Part shown: positions 8,555 through 15,769 of the stretch, piece after piece
Numbering within the stretch: position 1 is the stretch's first letter
Layout: the number at the start of each line of letters is the position of its first letter
Source: CAYTQK01 sp964439745
Lineage (GTDB): Bacteria > Desulfobacterota > Desulfobacteria > Desulfobacterales > Desulfosudaceae
NCBI GenBank assembly: GCA_964439745.1
Contig: CAYTQK010000004.1
Coordinates: 1-27,412, forward strand
Reading direction: 5' to 3'
Length of the DNA stretch: 27,412 nucleotides
Program-made: the position numbers and the translations under genes
The notes under the pieces: generated by a model
Told to the model about the DNA's origin: nothing
The model's database searches: none
Seen by the model: the letters and a program-made list of their open reading frames with translations, nothing else

Positions 8555-10933
8555 TCAACCAGTCGGGATCCCCTCTTTGACGCGGCAGGTTTCCGCTTCA
8601 GATTCCGGTCGGCGGCCCAATACCAAAAAACACCTGCTGACCAAAGGGGAATCAAAGATAAAATAATTTCTTATTTTCCGGAGCATATCGTCATTAATAT
8701 CCCCGGCAATGTTTTTTACTGAAAAATATCGTTCCATGTGTTTCCGGAAGCCGTCCCGGCATGCTCTGGTGACATCGATGAAGGTGGGATCGGTAAATCC
8801 CGCCGAACAAAATGTCTCTTCATAGGCATCCAGGTGCTGGATATGGTTGTTCGGTCCCATTATTCTGCGCCACCAGGCAGGTGAGTTTTGCGGCTCATAA
8901 AGCACGTCAAACCCGACCAGCCGCCCCCCCGGCCGCAGCAGGCGAAAGATTTCCGGAAACAATCTGTTTCTCGCCCCGAGCGGGAAAAAGCCTTTGACCA
9001 TAATGGCCGTATCAAAAGAGGCCTCCGGCAGATTACGCCGCGCCATCCGGCCGCAAACAAATTCCACTTCCGGAGCCGTTTGACGGCAGGCCTTCCGTAA
9101 TTTCTCATTGGCGGTTATTCCCGTGACCGCCTGCGGCGGAAAATATTTCAACAACCGCCGCGTGGTGGCGCCCCTGTCGGCGCAGACATCAAGGACGCGC
9201 CCCTGCTTGTCCGGGATAAAGGCCAGGATCTCGCCCATCAGGTTTTCGCAGGCACTGCGGGCATCATGAATGCCGGTCTGCCACATGCCCGGATGGCGGA
9301 AATTGCTGTGGCCGTAAAAGGTGTTGATATGCCTTGCAAGTGTTTCTTCATCCGTTTCATCACCGGAGCCGGGAAGGCGTTTTTTTTCACCGGTCAATCC
9401 GGGGGCCAGGGCCTTGTCCGCGTACCGGTGCGGCCGGCCATGCTCATGGGAGCCGAACCATATCTCCAGGCCGCCGCGGGGGTTTTCTTCATAAGTCCAG
9501 CCGGCCAGCCGGTTTACCGCCACTTCCGGGGCAAACGGATTGGCCGCGCCCACGAAAAGCCCGTACGGGGAGGAGACCATGTTCCGGAAGCCGATGTTGA
9601 AGCAATTGCCAAACCCGTTGATGGTGACCGGACGCCAGTTAACCCCGTCACGGGTTCGCCACAGATCGCAGCCGCCGAAATCCTCCAGGATTTTTTCCAG
9701 GCTGTCGCGGTTCTGGATGATGCGCAGGATCTTGGGCAGCTTGTCCAGCCGGTCGGAATACCGCAGAAAATTCGCCCAGACGGCGTTGCCGACATACAGC
9801 CAGCCTTCATGGACACACATGGACCAGATATATCCCGCAAAGGGGTTGTTGAAACCCGGTCCCAGGCCGCTGAGCGGTATTTTCAAGCCATCGGGCGTCA
9901 TGCGCGGCTCGCACATGATCAGGTCCCCGGAATCATCCGGGTTGATGCGGATGACTTCCGGTGCGGCCGGGCCCACTTTATAGTCATGGTCCCAGCTGCA
10001 GTTCTGGATGGCGCTGCCCACATAGATACTACCGTTAAAATGAACCAGCGTCATTCCCATCTGGTTCAGCTTTCCCCGATAGGCGCCCTGGGAGACGACT
10101 TTTTCCCAGGCAAAAGGCGGCTCGCCTTCGGCATCGGTTTTCCAGACCTGGAATCCTTCGTAGATATTCAGGGTGCCGGCATAAATATACTTATCCGAGG
10201 CGGCCATATGAAAAACACTGACATTATTGGGGTCCCCGAAACTGGTTTCGCAGGCAAACTGCCAGGCGCCATGATCCGGATCGGCGCTGACATAAACGAC
10301 CGCTTCCCCGGCAATATTGGGTTCCAGTCGTTTCTGGCCGACCACCGGCGAGGTGAAGAGGCGGCCCTTGAAGCTGAAAATGCCGCGCAGGGACCGGGGG
10401 GTATTCTGGGTGATGCCCAGGCCCGGTTCAGACACTTCCGTAAAATTGACCCCGTCACTGGTTTTCAGCATGATGGTGGCCGGGGTCTGATGGCTGGCCC
10501 AGGTGGGCGCGTACAGCGCCGGCGCGGAATCACCGGGCCCCTGGAACAAGGCCATGCAGCGGAAGCCCACGCTGATGGGGACTTCAAACCCGTCAATCCC
10601 TTTGGCCATGGGGGCGGTATACAACTTGTGCCACTCGTCGGCGGCCGGGCTGTACCGCCATATTTCCGCCCGCAGCGGACTGTCAAAGGCGCTTTTGGGA
10701 ATGCGGACCGGCCAGACCTTGCCGATCTTTTCGGGGGTGTTGCTCTGGATCTGCTTGGCCCGGCTGGCCAGGTTGGCCCGGGTGGTGCCGACATAAAGAT
10801 GGTCCTGGAACCAGGCCATGGAATGGGGATAACAATTGTACGGATCTCCCAGGCCGTTGGGCGCCACCTTCCGGAAACTCCAGTTGTCGAGTCCGGAACG
10901 GGCAGCCGTTATGGTTGTTTTGCTGTACATCAT
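8555..10933 (-). CDS. Beta-propeller-like protein fused to SAM methyltransferase
   Basis: Protein of 792 residues. Residues ~10-510 contain repeated blade-like units (FQDHLYVGTTRANL, DKYIYAGTLNIYEGFQVWKT, FNGSIYVGSAI, HEGWLYVGNAVW), which suggests a six- or seven-bladed propeller without a signal peptide. Residues ~555-770 form a class I methyltransferase: motif I VLDVCADRGATT (from residue 580), motif post-I VTGITAN, motif IV FDTAIMVKGFF and motif V LLRPGGRLVGFDVL. Motif I departs from the usual DxGxGxG, since only the last Gly is kept. The gene starts with two ATGs directly after the TAA of the CoA-transferase gene (TAAATGATG), so the two are translationally coupled. Possible roles are methylation of the acyl product or of a partner held by the propeller. 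The fusion is unfamiliar to me, and the methyltransferase call is stronger than the propeller call. Confidence 0.75.
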   Translation of the reverse strand: MMYSKTTITAARSGLDNWSFRKVAPNGLGDPYNCYPHSMAWFQDHLYVGTTRANLASRAKQIQSNTPEKIGKVWPVRIPKSAFDSPLRAEIWRYSPAADEWHKLYTAPMAKGIDGFEVPISVGFRCMALFQGPGDSAPALYAPTWASHQTPATIMLKTSDGVNFTEVSEPGLGITQNTPRSLRGIFSFKGRLFTSPVVGQKRLEPNIAGEAVVYVSADPDHGAWQFACETSFGDPNNVSVFHMAASDKYIYAGTLNIYEGFQVWKTDAEGEPPFAWEKVVSQGAYRGKLNQMGMTLVHFNGSIYVGSAIQNCSWDHDYKVGPAAPEVIRINPDDSGDLIMCEPRMTPDGLKIPLSGLGPGFNNPFAGYIWSMCVHEGWLYVGNAVWANFLRYSDRLDKLPKILRIIQNRDSLEKILEDFGGCDLWRTRDGVNWRPVTINGFGNCFNIGFRNMVSSPYGLFVGAANPFAPEVAVNRLAGWTYEENPRGGLEIWFGSHEHGRPHRYADKALAPGLTGEKKRLPGSGDETDEETLARHINTFYGHSNFRHPGMWQTGIHDARSACENLMGEILAFIPDKQGRVLDVCADRGATTRRLLKYFPPQAVTGITANEKLRKACRQTAPEVEFVCGRMARRNLPEASFDTAIMVKGFFPLGARNRLFPEIFRLLRPGGRLVGFDVLYEPQNSPAWWRRIMGPNNHIQHLDAYEETFCSAGFTDPTFIDVTRACRDGFRKHMERYFSVKNIAGDINDDMLRKIRNYFIFDSPLVSRCFLVLGRRPESEAETCRVKEGIPTG

Positions 10934-12193
10934 TTATTCGTCTGTTCCCAAGCAATCCTGCCTGCAGCTTATGGACGGTGACTTGTCAAAAGCCGTCCCG
11001 ACTTCACTCGCCTTGACCGGTCTGACCTCTTCTGAAGACCTTCCCAGCAAATGGCACAAGACATGTTCATTATGCCGGCCCAGTTCCGGTCCGTGCCAGG
11101 CGACTTTCCCGGCGCCCCTTGACAGCGCAAACGGCATCCCCGGAAAACGCGTATCCGGAGATTGTTCTGCAACAGCAAAGTAGCCCCGGTCATCCAGGTG
11201 ACGGTTTGCGGCCAGATCTTTTATTTCCAGTACCGCCCCGGCGGCAATATTATTTTCCTGGAGCAGCTCCATGATTTTGATGTTTTCACGTGCGCCGGTC
11301 CACTGGTTTATCAACTGGTCCAATTGGTCATGGTGGGCCATCCTGGCCGACACCGACGCAAACCGCTTGTCCTCTTGCCATTCGGGATGTCCCACCACCT
11401 CACAAAACCGTTTCCATTCCGCCTCTGTGCGGACAGTGATAACCACCCACTTGTCTGTGCCCCGGCAGCGGTAGCACCCCTGGGGCGCATACTTCCAGTG
11501 CCGGTTGCCCCTGGGCAGGGTCGGATCGGCGTTCATCGCCAAGCCCAGTAAGTGTTCTCCGATGGTGGCGTGGGTGGCCGCTTCCAGCTGCGACAGGTCG
11601 ATATACTGCCCCTGGCCGGTTTTCCGGCGATGAATCAGCGCCGTCATTACGTCACCGGCGCCGGCCGCGCCGTTGGTAACATCGATCTCCTTGATCCGGC
11701 ACGGCCGGCTGTCTTGATCGTAGGCGGTCAGGCTGTTGATGCCGCCCAGGGCTTCAAAGACGGCGCCGTAACCGCAATAACGCGCGTATGGTCCCGTGTC
11801 GCCAAAGGAGGACATGGACAGGACAATGACATCCTCCTTGATCCGGGTGATATCATCATATCCAAACCCCAGTTTTTTCATGACACCGGGCCGAAAATTG
11901 GTAATGACCACATCGGCGATTTTGACAAGATCAGTAAAAACGCCGCGGTCTTCCGCCGCTTGCAGGTCCAGGGTCATGGCATATTTGTTCCGGTTGACCT
12001 GCAGCCAGCCGGGATGATGGTTGTAGATTTGCGGATCCTTTCTTGCTCCGCGGAGAAGACAGAGCCGTTTGATATACTCGATCTTGATCACCTCGGCACC
12101 GAAATCGGCCAGGATTCTCCCGCAATGCGGGGCCGCCCAGCTATGGGACAGGTCCAGCACCCGGATACCGGTCAACGGCAGTTCTTTTTTCAT
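10934..12193 (-). CDS. Family III CoA-transferase (CaiB/BaiF), Asp present
   Basis: Protein of 419 residues, the usual length for this family. It would move CoA between acyl-CoA and a free carboxylate. Visible marks are GIRVLDLSHSWAAPHCGRIL, FGAEVIKIE, the NFRPGVMKKLG region, SSFGDTGPYA and GQGQYIDLSQLEA. The catalytic Asp that forms the acyl-anhydride with the substrate (Asp169 in formyl-CoA transferase) corresponds to D171 in KEIDVTNGAAG. The ATG at 12193 overlaps the TGA of the preceding CoA-transferase by 4 bases (ATGA), and its TAA touches the ATG of the next gene. The tight pairing suggests that the two CoA-transferases act as one heteromeric enzyme, as known for two-subunit members such as BbsEF. 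Substrate is unknown; a plausible one is a carboxylic starter or product of the megasynthases. Confidence 0.88.
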   Translation of the reverse strand: MKKELPLTGIRVLDLSHSWAAPHCGRILADFGAEVIKIEYIKRLCLLRGARKDPQIYNHHPGWLQVNRNKYAMTLDLQAAEDRGVFTDLVKIADVVITNFRPGVMKKLGFGYDDITRIKEDVIVLSMSSFGDTGPYARYCGYGAVFEALGGINSLTAYDQDSRPCRIKEIDVTNGAAGAGDVMTALIHRRKTGQGQYIDLSQLEAATHATIGEHLLGLAMNADPTLPRGNRHWKYAPQGCYRCRGTDKWVVITVRTEAEWKRFCEVVGHPEWQEDKRFASVSARMAHHDQLDQLINQWTGARENIKIMELLQENNIAAGAVLEIKDLAANRHLDDRGYFAVAEQSPDTRFPGMPFALSRGAGKVAWHGPELGRHNEHVLCHLLGRSSEEVRPVKASEVGTAFDKSPSISCRQDCLGTDE

Positions 12194-13383
12194 ATGATTT
12201 CCCGTGCCGCCAATTGGTTGATCTCGTCGTCACTTAGGCCCAGAAGACCTTTGTAAATTTCGTTGTTATGTTCTCCCAGTAAAGGGGCGCGCAAAGGGGC
12301 CCAGGGCGTTGCCGACATCTTAAAAGGCGCGTCGCAGCAGGGATGACTTCCCACCCGCGGATGATCCAGTTCCGTAAAAAAGCTCCGGGACTGATGCTGG
12401 GGGGAGCGGGCGGCTTCTTCCAGGCTGGCGACATAACCAAAGGCCAGGCCGCGCTTTTGGCCAGCATGGAAAAGATCCTTTTTGCGCAGGGATTTTACGC
12501 AGGGCCGCAGCCGGGCCTCATATTCGTCGCGGTTTTTTATCCTGTCCGGCAGGTGATCATATTTTTTGTCAAACAGGACGGGGTCGTTAAAAATTTCAGC
12601 GGCCCGGTGCCAGTGCCGATAAGGCATGGCAATGACCACGGCCTGTCCATCCTGGCAGTCATAGGTACCCCAGGGGACAAACATGTGGCCGCCTCTTTTC
12701 TTGTTTTCCCCTTTTTGCAGATGATAGGACAGGGCGATCTCGATATGTTCCAGCCCGCTCTCCTGGATCGAGACATCGACAAGCTGCCCCCGGCCGTCCG
12801 CGCCTTTCTGGAAAAGGGCCATCAGGGTACCGATATAGGCGTGCTGGCCGGCGGTATATTGATAAAGGGACGGTCCGGCGGCCAGCGGTTCCTTGTCCGG
12901 GTCGCCCGTCACGGACATGCCGCCGCTGAGAGCATTGAGGGTGATCTCATCGGCCTGGTAGTCTTTATACGGGCCGGATTGCCCGAAATTGGAAATGGAT
13001 GTCATGACAATGCCCGGGTTGATGTCCTGCACAGCCTGGTAATCCAGGCCCAGCCGCCGCATGACCCCCGGCGAAAAATTTTCAACCAGCACATCGGCAT
13101 CCCGGATCAGCTCTTTTGCCATCTGCCGGCCTGTTTCTGTTTTCACATCAAGGGTGACGCTTTTTTTGCCGGTGTTCAGCCATAAAAAGGGAATACTGGT
13201 TTCCAGGTCGTCTTCTGCGTTTTGCCAAAAAGGACCGCAGGAGCGCATGGCGTCGCCCGTTTGCGGCCGTTCCACCTTGATCACCTCCGCCCCGAACCCC
13301 GCCAGCAATTTGGTGCAATAGGGCCCGGCCGTGTAATGGGTGAAATCCACCACCCGGATATCTGGTAAAGCGGCTTGATTCAT
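12190..13383 (-). CDS. Family III CoA-transferase homologue lacking catalytic Asp
   Basis: Protein of 397 residues with the complete CaiB/BaiF fold: IRVVDFTHYTAGPYCTKLL, FGAEVIKVERP, ENFSPGVMRRLGLDY, SNFGQSGPY and GRGQLVDVSIQESG. At the place of the nucleophilic Asp the sequence is SLYQYTAGQH. The usual D-[IL]-x-[AS]-G appears as Q-Y-T-A-G, so Q175 stands where Asp is expected. I therefore suspect a non-catalytic partner of the downstream homologue, although misalignment by a few residues cannot be excluded without a structure. I chose the ATG at 13383; a TTG at 13398 is possible, and neither has a strong ribosome site. An 83-base gap with a hairpin and a promoter-like sequence precedes it, so it may begin a separate transcript. 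Confidence 0.85.
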   Translation of the reverse strand: MNQAALPDIRVVDFTHYTAGPYCTKLLAGFGAEVIKVERPQTGDAMRSCGPFWQNAEDDLETSIPFLWLNTGKKSVTLDVKTETGRQMAKELIRDADVLVENFSPGVMRRLGLDYQAVQDINPGIVMTSISNFGQSGPYKDYQADEITLNALSGGMSVTGDPDKEPLAAGPSLYQYTAGQHAYIGTLMALFQKGADGRGQLVDVSIQESGLEHIEIALSYHLQKGENKKRGGHMFVPWGTYDCQDGQAVVIAMPYRHWHRAAEIFNDPVLFDKKYDHLPDRIKNRDEYEARLRPCVKSLRKKDLFHAGQKRGLAFGYVASLEEAARSPQHQSRSFFTELDHPRVGSHPCCDAPFKMSATPWAPLRAPLLGEHNNEIYKGLLGLSDDEINQLAAREII

Positions 13384-13403
13384 TTCGCAAAAACTCAATT
13401 CCG

Positions 13404-13433
13404 GTTATAAAAATATCCGGCCCAGACCGGCAA
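13404..13433 (-). promoter_or_regulatory. Possible sigma70-type promoter before the CoA-transferase pair
   Basis: On the - strand, TTGCCG (13428-13433) and TATAAC (13404-13409) are separated by 18 bases, matching 4 of 6 and 5 of 6 consensus positions. The -10 box lies 20 bases before the ATG at 13383. The -35 box falls within a hairpin. The call rests on the pattern only. Confidence 0.3.
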
Positions 13434-13444
13434 CCGGTCCGGCC
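13419..13444 (-). terminator. Hairpin with U-run, possible terminator or attenuator
   Basis: On the - strand, GACCGG-TTG-CCGGTC forms a perfect 6-bp stem, extended by outer GGCC/GGCC pairs across a small bulge. Five Us follow 5 bases later (A-run at 13409-13413). It lies 22 bases after the TAG of the esterase gene. It could end or attenuate the megasynthase-to-esterase transcript. Confidence 0.45.
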
Positions 13445-13466
13445 GTGGCATCCCGCGGCATCATGG

Positions 13467-14504
13467 CTATGGCAGGGGATGCTTTTTGAAAAACTCCCAC
13501 ATTAATTCCGCGGCGTTGATGTCCTGGTTCACTTTCCCCAGGCTGCCCAGCCCCAGCACTTCGGCGTTGGGGGATACCCGGCCGCCGGGCCAGGTGTGGC
13601 CCGCGTCTTCCAGTGTCCAGAAAACCACCTCGGCGCCGGCCCGGCAGTTGCCATAGCGCCGCATAACGGCCTGGCCGACCCGCTTTTCTTCCACCGGTTT
13701 TTCCTGGCATTTATTAAAATCGGCCCAGGCCTTGACTACCTCCCGGACCGGCTTGACCTCGGCTTTGAAAGTCGCGTCCTGCGGCGGTTTGCCGCCTTTA
13801 TACGGGCTGAAATTGTCCTGGATACCGGCAAACTGCATCACCGGAAGGGGCCTTGCCGGAGCCGGATCAAAATCATCATCGGGCTTTCTCGGACCGGCCA
13901 CCGCCGCTATGGCCGCGATTACATCCGGACGCCTTTTGGCCAGCCGGTAGGCAAATTGCGCTCCGTTGGAATAGCCGCAGACATATATCCGCTTTTCATC
14001 GACATTGAACAGTGTCGACAGGTCCGCCAGCAGGGCATCAACATAGGCCACGTCATCGACCTCGCTGTGCTGGCCGTCTTTAAAGGGGCGGCCGTCGTTC
14101 CAGATCATCAGCCGGTCTTTCAGAAAGCTTCGGGTGGGCGTTCCCGCGGGATAGACAGCAATAAAACCGTGCTTGTCGGAAGTGCTGTCCATCCGGGATG
14201 AATATCTCACGCTTCCCGGATCACCGCCGCCGCCGTGAAAGACCATGACCACCGGGGCGGGCGATTTCTTGTCATAAGCGGGCGGCACATGCATCTCATA
14301 ATACCGGCTGCGGAATTCCCCTCTTAACTTGCGGCGGTAATCACCGGCGCCATGGGTAAACTCTTTTTTGGGAATCAGGCGGTGCCGGATCGATTCCACC
14401 GGCTTGCGAAATTCAACCAGGTTGTTTTTTGCCATGGCCTTTGCCTCAAAATTCGGAAACATGATTACCAGCCAAGCAAACCAGAAAATAAACAGTTTTT
14501 TCAT
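13467..14504 (-). CDS. Secreted PHB-depolymerase/LpqC-type esterase
   Basis: Protein of 345 residues with a signal peptide (MKKLFIFWFAWLVIMFP...AKA, cleavage near residue 23), so it probably acts in the periplasm or outside. The body is an alpha/beta hydrolase of the polyhydroxybutyrate depolymerase/feruloyl-esterase group. The oxyanion stretch is VVMVFHGGGGDPGS, the nucleophile elbow is CGYSNGAQ (S179), the acid is likely D230 in AGIQDN, and the His is H303 in EDAGHTWPGG. The triad is complete. I chose the ATG at 14504, preceded by AGGGGGA; longer in-frame starts would overlap the upstream hydrolase gene and bury the signal peptide. The gene ends with TAG, followed after one codon by TGA. 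Its place in the operon suggests that it cleaves an ester in the exported product or a precursor; polymer degradation is the alternative. Confidence 0.83.
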   Translation of the reverse strand: MKKLFIFWFAWLVIMFPNFEAKAMAKNNLVEFRKPVESIRHRLIPKKEFTHGAGDYRRKLRGEFRSRYYEMHVPPAYDKKSPAPVVMVFHGGGGDPGSVRYSSRMDSTSDKHGFIAVYPAGTPTRSFLKDRLMIWNDGRPFKDGQHSEVDDVAYVDALLADLSTLFNVDEKRIYVCGYSNGAQFAYRLAKRRPDVIAAIAAVAGPRKPDDDFDPAPARPLPVMQFAGIQDNFSPYKGGKPPQDATFKAEVKPVREVVKAWADFNKCQEKPVEEKRVGQAVMRRYGNCRAGAEVVFWTLEDAGHTWPGGRVSPNAEVLGLGSLGKVNQDINAAELMWEFFKKHPLP

Positions 14505-14554
14505 AATATCCCCCTGGGACAGAATCCGGTTTCTTGCTTTATGTCTACCTGCCA

Positions 14555-15757
14555 TCAGAAAAAAAAATCCGTAAGTTGGGTTCCTGTTTGTTGTGCCAGA
14601 AAATTCTTCCACTGCCGCCCGGCGTCCTCAGGCAAAACCAGCTCAACGCCCAGCAGGCTGCCGCCCTCACTTTCATTGGTGGCTCTTACGATTCTTCCCG
14701 CCGTGCAAATGTCGCCGGCAGGTGACAAGCCGCTGATGATTTCAATGTCTCTGCCCGGCTCCAGCTCGCGGACGCTTTTCAATAAAAGGCCCTGGGCGGA
14801 AACATTGATGGCCTCGGTTACGAACTTTTCCTGTCCTTTTTCCCTCAGCCCCAGCAGGAACCGGCAGGGGAATCGTTCATACAGCCGGCGCTCATTGCTG
14901 CCGACCATGTCCAGGAAGCGCCCGACGATGGCGACAAAGAAGCGCGCCCGGGAAAGCGGGAAAAAATGCCCGGCCCCGGGAACAACCATGCTGCGGCAGG
15001 CCGGCAGGCACCGCTGCAGACCATGCAGCGACAACAGCGAAGGAGAATTTTCGCCATACATCAACAGGGTCTGCTGACTGATTCCGGCCAGGCGGTCCAC
15101 CGTCAATCCGGCCGGCAGGTTCAACTCCTGCCGGGCCGTGGTTCCATACAGCATGGCCAGAAATTTTTCCGCGGTGCTGTTGCCGCCGCCCCATTTGCTG
15201 CAGGGGACAAAAAGGCTGCTTCCTTTGAGTTTGTCCCTGTTCCGCTGCCATTCCGGGGACGCCAGGGTCTCCATCAGCCAGAGGCCGGCTTCGGATTCAT
15301 CTTCGGGAATGAACAGCCCGATCTGTTCCAGATACTTTTTTACGGTTGGCCACCGCGGCCAATCCCTGGCATAATGGGTCGGCTGAATGGAACGGACCCG
15401 GGCGTCCGCGACAATCAGGCTGGCCACCCGGTCCGGATACAAGGCCGCGTAGTGCAGGGCAATGACCCCGCCCAGGCTGTGGCCGACCAGGTGGGCCTTT
15501 TCAATCTCCAGGTGATCCAGCAGATGTTGCAGGTCTGCCGCCATGTCCACGGAGGTGTAGCCGGATGCCGGCATGGTGCTGTATCCGTGCCCCCGCAGGT
15601 CATAGATGGTGACCCGGAATTTTCTGCCAAGGGAAAGGAGCACATCCAGGTGCCAGAAAGCGCGGTTTGTGCCCAGGCCATGGATCAGGACGACATCTTC
15701 GCCCCTTCCCACGGTGCGATAATGGATCATTACCCCGTTGCAGTTAACGGCACCCAT
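14555..15757 (-). CDS. Alpha/beta hydrolase fused to C-terminal PilZ domain
   Basis: Protein of 400 residues. Residues ~1-285 form a canonical alpha/beta hydrolase: VVLIHGLGTNRAFW oxyanion strand, IYDLRGHGYS, nucleophile elbow GHSLGG (S94) and H264 in PGAGHFFP. The usual acid site reads MYGENSPS, where Asp would normally stand at S238, so the acid is absent or supplied from elsewhere (E236 is a candidate). Residues ~290-395 form a PilZ domain with RRLYERFP (from R290) and NVSAQG (from N318), both intact for c-di-GMP binding. The ATG at 15757 lies 12 bases after the TAA of the phosphodiesterase gene, with AGAGG upstream. The hydrolase could release or edit acyl chains from the carrier proteins (thioesterase role) under c-di-GMP control; this is inference. 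No signal peptide is seen, so it is probably cytoplasmic. Confidence 0.85.
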   Translation of the reverse strand: MGAVNCNGVMIHYRTVGRGEDVVLIHGLGTNRAFWHLDVLLSLGRKFRVTIYDLRGHGYSTMPASGYTSVDMAADLQHLLDHLEIEKAHLVGHSLGGVIALHYAALYPDRVASLIVADARVRSIQPTHYARDWPRWPTVKKYLEQIGLFIPEDESEAGLWLMETLASPEWQRNRDKLKGSSLFVPCSKWGGGNSTAEKFLAMLYGTTARQELNLPAGLTVDRLAGISQQTLLMYGENSPSLLSLHGLQRCLPACRSMVVPGAGHFFPLSRARFFVAIVGRFLDMVGSNERRLYERFPCRFLLGLREKGQEKFVTEAINVSAQGLLLKSVRELEPGRDIEIISGLSPAGDICTAGRIVRATNESEGGSLLGVELVLPEDAGRQWKNFLAQQTGTQLTDFFF

Positions 15758-15769
15758 GCCAACAGCCTC

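Noticed and set aside
9266..10981. Long open frame on the + strand opposite the propeller-methyltransferase gene
   Set aside because: It mirrors the codon pattern of the - strand gene, has no recognisable domain and conflicts with the well-supported gene. Similar mirror frames at 1175-2263, 7348-8502 and 5394-6053 were dropped for the same reason.
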